From assembly GCA_002708845.1 (NCBI GenBank), contig PAPI01000001.1:62001-126000 (forward strand): DNA of 64,000 nucleotides. Reading direction: 5' to 3'. The DNA comes from Leeuwenhoekiella sp. (GTDB lineage Bacteria > Bacteroidota > Bacteroidia > Flavobacteriales > Flavobacteriaceae). Positions 45,781-54,630 of the stretch are shown one piece after another (positions within the stretch are counted from its first letter, which is position 1; each line of letters begins with the position of its first letter). Below the pieces are notes generated by a model that saw only the letters and a program-made list of their open reading frames with translations, was not told where the DNA came from and did no database searches. The translations under genes were made by a program, and so were the position numbers.

Positions 45781-47091
45781 ATGCGTACCAAAACCCTCAA
45801 AAAAAACAAGATTAATGTAGTAACCCTGGGTTGCTCAAAAAATGTATATGACAGCGAAGTCCTGATGGGGCAGCTGCGTGCCAACAATAAAGAGGTGGTA
45901 CACGAGGAAGAGGGTAATGTAGTGGTAATCAATACCTGTGGCTTTATCGCTAACGCCAAAGAGGAATCGGTTAATACGATTTTAGACTACGTGCAGAAAA
46001 AAGAGGACGGTATTGTGGATAAGGTTTTTGTTACGGGCTGTCTTTCTGAGCGCTACAAACCCGATTTACAAAAGGAAATTCCTAACGTAGATCAGTATTT
46101 TGGTACGACTGAACTACCCGGTTTGTTGAAGGCTTTGGGTGCAGATTATAAGCACGAACTTATTGGCGAGCGCTTAACAACCACGCCCAAAAATTACGCG
46201 TATTTAAAAATTGCCGAAGGTTGCGACCGTCCATGTTCCTTTTGTGCCATTCCGTTAATGCGTGGTGGACACAAGAGTACACCAATTGAAAACCTGGTTA
46301 TTGAGGCGGAAAAACTGGCAGCAAATGGTATTAAAGAACTCATTTTAATCGCTCAGGATCTTACCTATTATGGTCTGGATTTGTATAAAGAGCGGGCTTT
46401 GGCAAAATTGCTACGCGAATTGGTAAAGGTAGAAGGCATTGAGTGGATTCGTCTGCATTATGCATTCCCGACCGGTTTCCCCATGGATGTACTTGATGTA
46501 ATGCTTGAAGAGCCTAAGGTTTGCAATTATATCGACATTCCGCTGCAACATATTTCGACCAAATTGTTGAAGTCGATGCGCCGTGGGACAACTTATGAGA
46601 AAACCAATGCCTTGCTAAAAACCTTCCGTGAAAAAGTTCCGCAAATGGCGATAAGAACCACGTTGATCGTGGGGTATCCCGGCGAAACTCAGGAGGATTT
46701 TGAGTTGCTGCGCGATTGGGTGAAAGAAATGCGATTTGAGCGTTTGGGCTGTTTTACCTATTCGCACGAAGAAAATACACACGCGTACAATCTGGAAGAT
46801 GATGTTCCGGAGGAGGTGAAGATGGAACGCGCCAACGAAATTATGGCGTTGCAATCACAAATCAGTTGGGAATTGAATCAGGAGAAAATTGGGAAAGAAT
46901 TCCGTATTGTGATTGACCGTAAAGAGGGCAATTACTTTGTGGGACGTACCGAATTTGATTCACCCGATGTGGATAACGAAGTCCTAATTGACGCTTCGCA
47001 ACACTATTTAAAAACCGGAGAATATACCTGGGTGAAAATAACCGATGCGGAAGATTTTGATTTGTACGCAGAGCCGGTAAAACAGAATTAA
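45781..47091 (+). CDS. rimO: Ribosomal protein uS12 methylthiotransferase RimO
   Basis: A radical-SAM enzyme that methylthiolates an aspartate of ribosomal protein S12. It has 436 residues from ATG 45781 (a TTG at 45757 gives an unlikely extension into the promoter). The UPF0004 domain with VVTLGCSKNVYDSEV and two more Cys (NTCGF, TGCLSERY) binds the first cluster. The radical-SAM motif is CDRPCSFC. A C-terminal TRAM domain follows (about 370-436). The next gene starts 10 bases later. Confidence 0.97.
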   Translation: MRTKTLKKNKINVVTLGCSKNVYDSEVLMGQLRANNKEVVHEEEGNVVVINTCGFIANAKEESVNTILDYVQKKEDGIVDKVFVTGCLSERYKPDLQKEIPNVDQYFGTTELPGLLKALGADYKHELIGERLTTTPKNYAYLKIAEGCDRPCSFCAIPLMRGGHKSTPIENLVIEAEKLAANGIKELILIAQDLTYYGLDLYKERALAKLLRELVKVEGIEWIRLHYAFPTGFPMDVLDVMLEEPKVCNYIDIPLQHISTKLLKSMRRGTTYEKTNALLKTFREKVPQMAIRTTLIVGYPGETQEDFELLRDWVKEMRFERLGCFTYSHEENTHAYNLEDDVPEEVKMERANEIMALQSQISWELNQEKIGKEFRIVIDRKEGNYFVGRTEFDSPDVDNEVLIDASQHYLKTGEYTWVKITDAEDFDLYAEPVKQN

Positions 47092-47101
47092 CCTTTCTAC
47101 C

Positions 47102-47524
47102 TTGAAACGTATTACTTCCAGACTTCATAAAAAACAGCGTAATGCCATCCTTTTCTTTGGGTTGAGTTACGTCACAGTGGGAGGTATTGATTTTTTAATC
47201 AACGGATCTGCTACGTTAAGGTGGTTTTACATTTTAACCGGTCTGTTTATGCTGGCGGTCTTGAGCTACCAACTGTATAGCAGGGCTTTATTTTCAGAAA
47301 TAGGCTGGGATGAAGAGGTGCTTTTTATCAGAAGGATTTCCGAAAAACCTGTTTTCTTTAAACGGAAGGACATCAAGACTATTAAACTTACTGATAAAAG
47401 TTTGACCATTAATGCCGGAATGGGAGATGGCGAACTGATCGATCTGGATTATTTTAAGAAAAAGGATTTAGCGTTTTTTAAGCAGGATTTTGTGGAAAGT
47501 GAAAGTGTTTCAGCAACATCTTAA
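47102..47524 (+). CDS. Small two-spanning membrane protein, unknown
   Basis: A 140-residue protein with two membrane segments (about 15-33 and 39-59) and a cytoplasmic beta-rich tail (IGWDEEVLFIRRISEKPVFF). No family is recognised. It must start at the TTG at 47102, since no in-frame ATG occurs before the second membrane segment and upstream frame gives none. Located 10 bases after rimO, so co-transcription is likely. Converges with the next gene, overlapping by 4 bases. Confidence 0.72.
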   Translation: MKRITSRLHKKQRNAILFFGLSYVTVGGIDFLINGSATLRWFYILTGLFMLAVLSYQLYSRALFSEIGWDEEVLFIRRISEKPVFFKRKDIKTIKLTDKSLTINAGMGDGELIDLDYFKKKDLAFFKQDFVESESVSATS

Positions 47525-48519
47525 AGCTTATAATTAAGCGGAAGCATATTTGCGATGCGCCGTATTCCCATATCTCCTCCTATAATTATTGCTGAAGGCG
47601 GAAAATGATTTCCGAACTTATCAATCTGAAAAGGCCCTTTAGTTGTAATGCTTGACTGTTGTTCATTATCAAAGAGAATTGAAAGTTTATCAACGGTCTG
47701 TTCTACGTGCATATTTTCTTCTACCTGCTGCAATTTAAAATACTGATAAGGCGGTTTCTCAAAACTTTTATAAAAAATACGGAACCCATTTTCCCGAAGT
47801 TTTTGATTGGCCAAAGACCGCATAAAATGTAGGGTCGAACCTTCAAAGGCTTCATCGCGATGCTTTTTAAAACGCCGCGGAACCTTAGATTTAAGTTCGC
47901 GGTAAAAGCTGGTGCCTTCGTAATAGACCATGTAAACCAGATTTAAATTAGAAGTGAGGCTCTTTTCATAATCTGCGTAAAAATCTCCCAGTTCGTATTC
48001 AATGATATAGCCCAGGTATTTGTTTTCGATTTGAATGGGTTTAGTAGCCCACGCGACCAACCTGTTTTTTGAAGCACTGTAATGCAGTTTTATAACATCT
48101 TCATTGAGGATTTTTACATTTTGAGATGCCTGAGTTCTGCCTAAAAACTCCCGTTTAAATTCACGCATTTTATGCTCCCGCGACCAGGGATCTGTTTCCA
48201 GAAAAACTTCGCCCAGTTGCTCGGTACTTTCGGTTAGAAAAACCGGAGGCAGTTCGCGGCTATTTCCGTAGTTACTAATATACACCGGGTTATATCCCAA
48301 CATACTAATCACCAAAGCGCTTTTCACCCCCGGCTGAATTGCAATGGAGTAGTGGCCGTTTTGATTGGTAATAGTGCCCAAAGTAGTGCCGTCAAAGTAA
48401 ATGGAAACATCTGCTAATGCTGTCGAATCCCTGGCACTATAAACATTACCCGAAAGTTTATCCTGGGCAGAGCCCGAAAGCGAAACAAACAGCCAAAACA
48501 CAAGTACCAAATACCTCAT
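47521..48519 (-). CDS. CarboxypepD_reg-like exported protein
   Basis: A 332-residue protein with a Sec signal peptide (1-18, SLSGSAQ). A carboxypeptidase-regulatory-like domain (about 20-95, with LADVSIYFDGTTLGTITNQNG and ISMLGYNPVYIS) is followed by an unrecognised C-terminal region containing a conserved-looking RFKKHRDEAFEGST and no catalytic motif. Likely located in the periplasm or outer membrane. Shares the architecture of the protein at 37495-38448. A strong hairpin precedes its ATG. Confidence 0.8.
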   Translation of the reverse strand: MRYLVLVFWLFVSLSGSAQDKLSGNVYSARDSTALADVSIYFDGTTLGTITNQNGHYSIAIQPGVKSALVISMLGYNPVYISNYGNSRELPPVFLTESTEQLGEVFLETDPWSREHKMREFKREFLGRTQASQNVKILNEDVIKLHYSASKNRLVAWATKPIQIENKYLGYIIEYELGDFYADYEKSLTSNLNLVYMVYYEGTSFYRELKSKVPRRFKKHRDEAFEGSTLHFMRSLANQKLRENGFRIFYKSFEKPPYQYFKLQQVEENMHVEQTVDKLSILFDNEQQSSITTKGPFQIDKFGNHFPPSAIIIGGDMGIRRIANMLPLNYKL

Positions 48520-48566
48520 AAAAATAAAAACTATTAGTATAGTTATAAAACTACACTAATAGTTTT
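48520..48566 (-). terminator. Hairpin with T-run between the M16 peptidase gene and the CarboxypepD gene
   Basis: An 18-base stem with one mismatch and a 4-base loop (48527-48566). Minus strand, the stem is followed by a T-rich stretch (48520-48526), ending right at the ATG of the downstream gene. It can act as a terminator for the peptidase operon, but its touching the next start codon also allows a role in mRNA stability or translation control of that gene. Confidence 0.6.
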
Positions 48567-48588
48567 CAAAAATCGAAAATTCCGAATT

Positions 48589-51435
48589 TTATTTTTTTAA
48601 GGCCTGCTGAGGTTCCAGATTTTCATCTACGAGCTGTACTTCAATATCCAGTTCCTTCACTTTTTGAAGTTGGGTTTTAGCATCTCCCACGATGATAAAA
48701 ATTAATTTATCGGGATCTGCATAGGTATTTGCCAGCGACTTAATTTTATCAAGTGTGATGGTTTTCATGGTTTCCTGTTGATTCAGGATGAAATCAGGCT
48801 TATAGTTAAACGTGGCTATTTCGCCCAGATAATTCAACTTGGCGCCTGGAGTTTCAAATCCGCGGGCTTCACTTTTTAAGTAATAGCCTTTGGTGAGTTC
48901 GAGATCTTCTTCATCAAAGTCTGTAGCATAGCTGCTCATAATATCCCGTACGAGTTGTGTGCTTTCAGCCGTTACATTGCTGCGTACGCCACTAGTTACT
49001 AAAAAAGGACCGGGCAGGGCAGAGCCTTCAAAACGCGAACGAATACCGTAGGTATAGCCTTTTGTTTCGCGCAGCATCTGCGTGAGTTCACTGGCAAAAC
49101 CACCACCGCCCAAACGGTAATTCATCATTTCAGCGGGCAAATAGTCGGGGTCTGATGCAGCAAGAGCTACATAACCAAATCGCAACTGAGACTGCTTGGC
49201 ATCGGGCACGTCCAGAAAATAAATAATCGGTTTTTCGGGCTTTTTAGAAAACTCGGGAGTTGGGATATTAATTTCTTTACGCTCCCAGTTGGTGACAAGC
49301 TGTTCTAATGCCGAAAGAATAGCAGATTCATCTAAAGCTCCCACAACCTGAACATCAGTCAGATTAGGAACCAGATTGTTGTAGTAGTTTTTTAAATCTT
49401 TAAGCTGAAGCGCTTCAACAGACTGCGTGGTACCCAAGATATTTTTGGCCAAAACATGATCCTTACCATATATCGCTTTCGCGAAAGCGAGATCAGCAAT
49501 ACTTCCGGGATCTGCTTTTTGCTGCTGGATACGGGTAAGCACCTCTTTTTTCTTTAACTCAAATTCTGAAGCATCCCAGCGCGGTTGTAAGAGAATTTCA
49601 GATACGAGATCCATTGTCTTGCCAAAATTTCTGGCTAGGGTTGTTCCTCTCAAGGTGATGCCTTCAGAGCCTGCATACACATAAACCGAAGCACCCAGTA
49701 AATCCAGCGCTTCTTCAAGCTCGGCCGTGGTTTTAGATGCGGTACCTTTAGTCATCAATCCTGCAGTGAGGTTTGCCACCCCATTTTGATTTTCAGGTTC
49801 GATGAGCAAACCGCCTTTAATTCTAAATTCAAAATTGACCAAAGGCACTTCGTCACTAAGTATACCATAAACCTGAAGTCCGTTTTCTAATTGCTGAGAC
49901 CAGACATCAGGAACTTTGATTTCGGGTGATTTACCATAAGGAGGTTCTATCGTGCGGTCAAAGGAAGAAGGCGTACGCTCATAATCGGCAGCCAATGACG
50001 GGTCAAAGCTTTCCTCTGCGCCGTTTACGATTTCTTCTTCAACCACTTCTGCAGGTTTTGCTCCTTCAAGAGCCAGGACAGCTTCTCCTTTTGGAACAAA
50101 GCTGGTGACCACATAGTTTTTTCCTTTAATGTACTTATCATAAACAGACTTCACATCAGCAGTTGTAACAGCCTGTATTTCCTTTATATCTTCATTAATA
50201 TAACCGGGATCTCCTGCGAAAATCTGGTACTGTGCAAGCTGAAAGCCTTTACCTAAAACACTGCTTAGACTGTTGAAGAAACGGGTTTCCTGTGTAGCTT
50301 TTATGCGTTCTAAATCCTGCTCGCTGATACCGTTTGCTTCAAAAAGAGCGAAAGCCTTTTCAATTCCGGTTTGTACCGAATCGAGATCGACACCGGCATT
50401 CGCGCGTACTGTTAGGCTCACTTCACCAGCCAGTTCAGATCCTGAATAGCGCATAAACGGGTTTGTCGCCAGTTGAAGCGTATCTACAAGTATCGCGTTA
50501 AGTGGTGCTTTTTTACCTTCAGAAAGATAGGTTGTTAGCACGCTCAGTGCATAAGAATCTGTAGTATATTCTGGAGGAGCCGGCCAGGTCATCGTAAGTT
50601 GGGGCAGGCGTGCAAAATTGTCTTCGTAATACAGGCTTTTCGTCGTTTCTAAAGTTGGAATTTGCTTTTCAAGCGGGGTCACCTCTTCGCCACGTGGAAT
50701 TTCACCAAAATACTTTTGTACCCATTCTTTAACCTGAGCAGAATCAAAATCACCTGCGATGCTTAGGGTTACGTTATTGGGTACATACCAGCGGTTGTAA
50801 AATTCTTTCACATCTGCCAGGGTTGCATTTTGCAAATCTTCAAGCGAACCGATTACCTCCCAGTTGTACGGGTGATCTGCAGGATACAGATTTTTATGAA
50901 TCACATAACGCTCGTGCCCATAGGGACGGTTATCATAGCTCTGGCGTTTTTCGTTTTTAACCACCTGCTTTTCTTTAGCTAAAACCGGTTCGGTAACTGT
51001 GTTTATAAAATATCCAAGCTTGTCAGCTTCCGCCCAGATCATTTTTTCAAGTGCATCGCTGGGTACGGTCTGAAAGTAATTGGTGCGATCACGGTTGGTT
51101 GAACCGTTTGCACCGCTACCGCCCACGCGTGCACTCAGTTTATCAAGACCGCCTTTGCCCAGGTTTTCAGATTCTAAAAACAGCAAATGCTCAAAAAGAT
51201 GTGCAAAACCCGTACGCCCTTCTTTCTCGCGGGCAGAACCCACGTGTGCGGTTAGGGCTACAGCTACGACAGGGTCTGAGGTGTCTTTATGCAGAATTAC
51301 GGTAAGTCCGTTATCTAAAGTATATTCTTCATAATCTACTTCAAAGTCAGACTTGGCTTCTTCAGGTTTTGTTTCGGTTTTGCAAGCAGTAAAAGCACAG
51401 GCAATGAGTAACAGGGCGGTGATTTTCTTGATCAT
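48589..51435 (-). CDS. M16 family metallopeptidase (pitrilysin-like), lipoprotein
   Basis: A 948-residue exported zinc peptidase with two M16 halves. The lipoprotein signal is MIKKITALLLIACAFTAC (Cys18). The inverted zinc motif HLFEH is at 79-83, and the distal Glu is probably in the block EKQVVKNEKRQS. The C-terminal half (about 500-930) keeps the fold but lacks HxxEH, as usual. Likely cleaves peptides in the periplasm or on the surface. Last gene of a run with an MscS-like and an M14 peptidase gene, 18 bases after the former. Confidence 0.93.
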   Translation of the reverse strand: MIKKITALLLIACAFTACKTETKPEEAKSDFEVDYEEYTLDNGLTVILHKDTSDPVVAVALTAHVGSAREKEGRTGFAHLFEHLLFLESENLGKGGLDKLSARVGGSGANGSTNRDRTNYFQTVPSDALEKMIWAEADKLGYFINTVTEPVLAKEKQVVKNEKRQSYDNRPYGHERYVIHKNLYPADHPYNWEVIGSLEDLQNATLADVKEFYNRWYVPNNVTLSIAGDFDSAQVKEWVQKYFGEIPRGEEVTPLEKQIPTLETTKSLYYEDNFARLPQLTMTWPAPPEYTTDSYALSVLTTYLSEGKKAPLNAILVDTLQLATNPFMRYSGSELAGEVSLTVRANAGVDLDSVQTGIEKAFALFEANGISEQDLERIKATQETRFFNSLSSVLGKGFQLAQYQIFAGDPGYINEDIKEIQAVTTADVKSVYDKYIKGKNYVVTSFVPKGEAVLALEGAKPAEVVEEEIVNGAEESFDPSLAADYERTPSSFDRTIEPPYGKSPEIKVPDVWSQQLENGLQVYGILSDEVPLVNFEFRIKGGLLIEPENQNGVANLTAGLMTKGTASKTTAELEEALDLLGASVYVYAGSEGITLRGTTLARNFGKTMDLVSEILLQPRWDASEFELKKKEVLTRIQQQKADPGSIADLAFAKAIYGKDHVLAKNILGTTQSVEALQLKDLKNYYNNLVPNLTDVQVVGALDESAILSALEQLVTNWERKEINIPTPEFSKKPEKPIIYFLDVPDAKQSQLRFGYVALAASDPDYLPAEMMNYRLGGGGFASELTQMLRETKGYTYGIRSRFEGSALPGPFLVTSGVRSNVTAESTQLVRDIMSSYATDFDEEDLELTKGYYLKSEARGFETPGAKLNYLGEIATFNYKPDFILNQQETMKTITLDKIKSLANTYADPDKLIFIIVGDAKTQLQKVKELDIEVQLVDENLEPQQALKK
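49473..49490. repeat. 18-base perfect palindrome with the GCTTTCGCGAAAGC core, copy 1
   Basis: TCGCTTTCGCGAAAGCGA inside the M16 peptidase gene. Its 14-base core recurs at 54972-54985 in bshC. It is in coding sequence, so it may be a genome-wide iterated palindrome rather than a site of local function. Confidence 0.6.
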
Positions 51436-51453
51436 TTTTAAGGCATAAACAGG

Positions 51454-52020
51454 TTAATCTTCAATTTGAGAACGGTTGTCTTCGCCGTCATCTTCGTCTT
51501 CAGTAGGGTTTTCTTCGAAAAATTCTTCGGGCTTCATAATACGCATGGTTTTTTGAGCAACTATGGTATTAGCAAGCGTATACACGTGGTTGTCTTTATT
51601 TCGCAGATGCAAAAAGAACAACGTAATATTTTCTACCCGGCCGGCCATCGGGATATCCTTATCTACGATTTCTACATAATCCCCGATCTTTAAAGGATGA
51701 TTGAAAAAGAGAATAAGTCCCGAAGTGATATTGCTTAACAAGGACCACTGTGCAAAAAATGCCACTCCCAATATGGTTAAGATGGAGCCAATACCCGCAA
51801 TAATCTCATTGCCATCAAGACCCCAGATCATTGCCAGAGAGAAACCTAACACCACAAAAAAGATAATGTTAAGTATCTTAATGGTAATCTGTTTGCGGGT
51901 AATATCAAAGTTAGCGCGCAGATAGCGCCTCACGACTAGTTTTGATACGGCATAGCGCACCAGAAGCAGTACCACCAGCAGAATTATACTTTCTAATATT
52001 TTGAGTTCTAAAAAATTCAC
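51454..52020 (-). CDS. Small MscS-type mechanosensitive channel-like protein
   Basis: A 188-residue inner membrane protein starting at GTG (52018-52020), 6 bases after the M14 peptidase gene. Membrane segments at about 9-27, 48-66 and 75-105; the third has the alternate small-residue pattern of MscS TM3 (GIGSILTILGVAFFAQWSL). The beta domain follows (HPLKIGDYVEIVDKDIPMAGRVENITLFF), and an acidic tail. It lacks the C-terminal alpha/beta domain, the short type common in Flavobacteria. Middle gene of a three-gene run with peptidases on either side. Confidence 0.87.
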   Translation of the reverse strand: MNFLELKILESIILLVVLLLVRYAVSKLVVRRYLRANFDITRKQITIKILNIIFFVVLGFSLAMIWGLDGNEIIAGIGSILTILGVAFFAQWSLLSNITSGLILFFNHPLKIGDYVEIVDKDIPMAGRVENITLFFLHLRNKDNHVYTLANTIVAQKTMRIMKPEEFFEENPTEDEDDGEDNRSQIED

Positions 52021-52026
52021 AGCAAA

Positions 52027-54507
52027 TTAATTTCTATACGATGAAGGGTTAGCTATAAACAAAGCGTTCGCAAAAAAGAGTTTTCCATTTTCCCAAAAAG
52101 CACGGAACAACGGATCATCTGCTAAATAAATAAAACTACCGCGTCCCATAGGCTCCTGACCAAAAATCAGGGAATTTTTTAAACCGGCCAAAGCATCAGC
52201 ACCCGCAAAGCCGGAAACATTTTTAGGTTTTTCACCCAAATAGGCAACATTATAACCATTGTCTAGCAAAGCGTAAGCCTGGTCGCCAATTTTAAGACTG
52301 TAATAGGTATCACCATAGCCAAAAGCCAGGGGATGTGAGTTGTCTACCTGAGTTTCAAAAATACTTCCGCTAATCAGATCTTTAGAGCTTTGCATTTCGC
52401 GGTCTTTATATGGAATCAGTTTTGAAGCGATTGAATCTTCGGTGTTTTCTTCGGAGGTTTCGGCTGTTTTTAGGCTAAAACCTTCCCGGTCTGCAAAAGC
52501 TCTTAGAGCACCCCGTATGGCAATCACGTTACCTCCCGAGCGAACCCAGCTTTTAATTTGGTCTAACGCATCATCTGAAAGCGAATACCTTCCATCGGGC
52601 ATTACCAAAACATCATAATCATTCAGATTGACGCGGTTGAGTTCGTCTGTACGTATCGAAGTCACCGGGTACTCCAATTGCTTCTCAAAGAAATGCCAGG
52701 TGGCACCGTAGCTCAACGAACTGGTTTGATCGCCGGTAAGCATCGCGATTTTAGCTTTGTTGATGAGTTTTACATCCGGTGAACCAAAATCGGGTCCTGA
52801 GCTGGCAAAACTGGTGGTTGCGGGAGTTAAGCTTCGTCCAAATTTATTAGCGATTTCAATAAGTTTTTGATCAAATTCTGAATTGTTCAAATTGTCGCTA
52901 CGGGTAATGACCAGGCTTCCGGCAGGATAGTCTTTATTCTCAAGTCTGAATGCTTTTTCGCTAAAGCGTACTTTGATATTTTCTTTCAACAAAGCGGCTA
53001 GAAAACGTGCATCTTCCATACTGTTCCACTTGCTTATATAGCCTGCAGCATTGGTTTTTACCGTATTGGTCACTGCATTTAAAGCTGAATCTGTAGACGG
53101 CGATTTCGCAGAACTACTTGCAACGGCATCAAGCCCATATGCGTAGGGCAAGCTCCAGGCTGTAATATCATAGGTTAATGGAGTGGAAAGTGCAGCCTCA
53201 GGTTCCAGTAATACATGAACCAGTTTACCTTTAGGTTGATCGGTACTGACCACCAGAGCCCGGTCGTAGGAGAGGCTTTCATTTTTTTGAGAAGTATAGT
53301 TGTATCCGCTGGTTTTACCTTTTCCAATAAATTGATATTTGATCTCGTGAATATCAAATAAATCGGCTAAGGCCTGCAAGTGATCGGCTTCGCCGCTAAG
53401 GGTAAAGCTTTTATAGGCGACATCAGGTGAACTAAAATATTTTTTGAATTCGGTATTGAGTTTTTCAACATTTTGGGAAGCCATCTCAACAGTTGAAATT
53501 CCCGTTGTAAAATGATGTTGCACACGGTCTACAAGAGTAAGTATTGCACCATCTGCCTTTTTGATTCCCAGACCGGCATCACCGTTACCGGCCTGCTCGT
53601 ACGTCATCCCAATAGCCCCGGTATAGGTAGGATAGGTATCTCCATAACTGGGGTACAACAAATCAAAACGCTCACGGGTAAAAAATAACCACCCGTTTTT
53701 ATCAAAGTATTTAGCGTGATTAGCACCAATTTGCGTTTGAAAATCCCGCTGAAACGGAGTTATGATATCGTGAAAAGGCTCTGCAGCTGGGGCAAAGTAA
53801 TAAGGTTGGTTGATGCCCTGCTCGTGAAAATCAACGTGAATTTGCGGCATCCACATATTGTAGATTTTTAGTCGTTGGCGGGTTTCTACCTGCGTGGCCC
53901 AGGCCCAGTCACGGTTAAGGTCAAATAAATAGTGATTGGGACGACCACCCGGCCATGGCTCGTTATGTTCAATGGCGTCGGGGTTGATGTCATAAGGACT
54001 TGCTTTAACCTGATTGTACCAGTTAACATAGCGATCTCTGCCATCTGGGTTTACACAGGGGTCTATGATAACCACCGTATTTTTAAGCCAGTCTTTTTTA
54101 GTAGTGATTAAATCGTAAATAGTAAGCATGGAAGCTTCGGTACTGCTGGCTTCGTTACCGTGTACGTTATAGCTGAGCCATACGATAGCCTTATCTGAAG
54201 AAGCTGTACCGCTCTCTAAACCGGCATTTTTTAAGTGATTGTTACGTATGTTTTCAATATCAGCAAGGTTCTCGGGTGTTGAGATCACCGCATAGGTAAG
54301 GGGTCTACGTTCGTTTGTTTTTCCATATTCCTGATAGGTTACCCAATCAGACTGCTCTGCTACCTCCTTAAAATAAGAGATTACATCAGCATGGCGGGTG
54401 AACTCGGTTCCAATTTCGTAGCCTAAAAATTCAGATGGACTTTGAAGGTTTTGTGCCGACAGTATCGTACACGTGAAGGTAAACAGGAGGAAAAAATATC
54501 GAATCAT
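52027..54507 (-). CDS. M14 family zinc carboxypeptidase, exported
   Basis: An 826-residue exported peptidase with a Sec signal peptide (1-18, ILSAQ). The M14 domain covers about 35-380: the zinc ligands His116 and Glu119 in NVHGNEASSTE and a later His in VDFHEQG, plus DPCVNPDGRDRYVNW. The rest (400-826) has a class I glutamine amidotransferase-like fold suggested by MPDGRYSLSDDALDQI and the block after it, plus further beta domains. Zinc carboxypeptidases of this build are common in Bacteroidota. It is the first gene of the M14-MscS-M16 run. Confidence 0.88.
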   Translation of the reverse strand: MIRYFFLLFTFTCTILSAQNLQSPSEFLGYEIGTEFTRHADVISYFKEVAEQSDWVTYQEYGKTNERRPLTYAVISTPENLADIENIRNNHLKNAGLESGTASSDKAIVWLSYNVHGNEASSTEASMLTIYDLITTKKDWLKNTVVIIDPCVNPDGRDRYVNWYNQVKASPYDINPDAIEHNEPWPGGRPNHYLFDLNRDWAWATQVETRQRLKIYNMWMPQIHVDFHEQGINQPYYFAPAAEPFHDIITPFQRDFQTQIGANHAKYFDKNGWLFFTRERFDLLYPSYGDTYPTYTGAIGMTYEQAGNGDAGLGIKKADGAILTLVDRVQHHFTTGISTVEMASQNVEKLNTEFKKYFSSPDVAYKSFTLSGEADHLQALADLFDIHEIKYQFIGKGKTSGYNYTSQKNESLSYDRALVVSTDQPKGKLVHVLLEPEAALSTPLTYDITAWSLPYAYGLDAVASSSAKSPSTDSALNAVTNTVKTNAAGYISKWNSMEDARFLAALLKENIKVRFSEKAFRLENKDYPAGSLVITRSDNLNNSEFDQKLIEIANKFGRSLTPATTSFASSGPDFGSPDVKLINKAKIAMLTGDQTSSLSYGATWHFFEKQLEYPVTSIRTDELNRVNLNDYDVLVMPDGRYSLSDDALDQIKSWVRSGGNVIAIRGALRAFADREGFSLKTAETSEENTEDSIASKLIPYKDREMQSSKDLISGSIFETQVDNSHPLAFGYGDTYYSLKIGDQAYALLDNGYNVAYLGEKPKNVSGFAGADALAGLKNSLIFGQEPMGRGSFIYLADDPLFRAFWENGKLFFANALFIANPSSYRN

Positions 54508-54573
54508 TAGCGTTGTATTTATAGCGGTTTAAAACTACTAAAATTAGAGCTAAGTCATCTGTGTGAATTAACG

Positions 54574-54581
54574 TAAATTTG
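54574..54581 (+). promoter_or_regulatory. Predicted -7 box of bshC
   Basis: TAAATTTG matches TANNTTTG fully, 49 bases before the bshC ATG. Followed by a small GGGCT/AGCCC hairpin. No clear -33 TTG. Confidence 0.45.
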
Positions 54582-54630
54582 GGGCTAATAAAGCCCTATT
54601 CGTATTATTTTACCCTGTAAAACACAGTAA

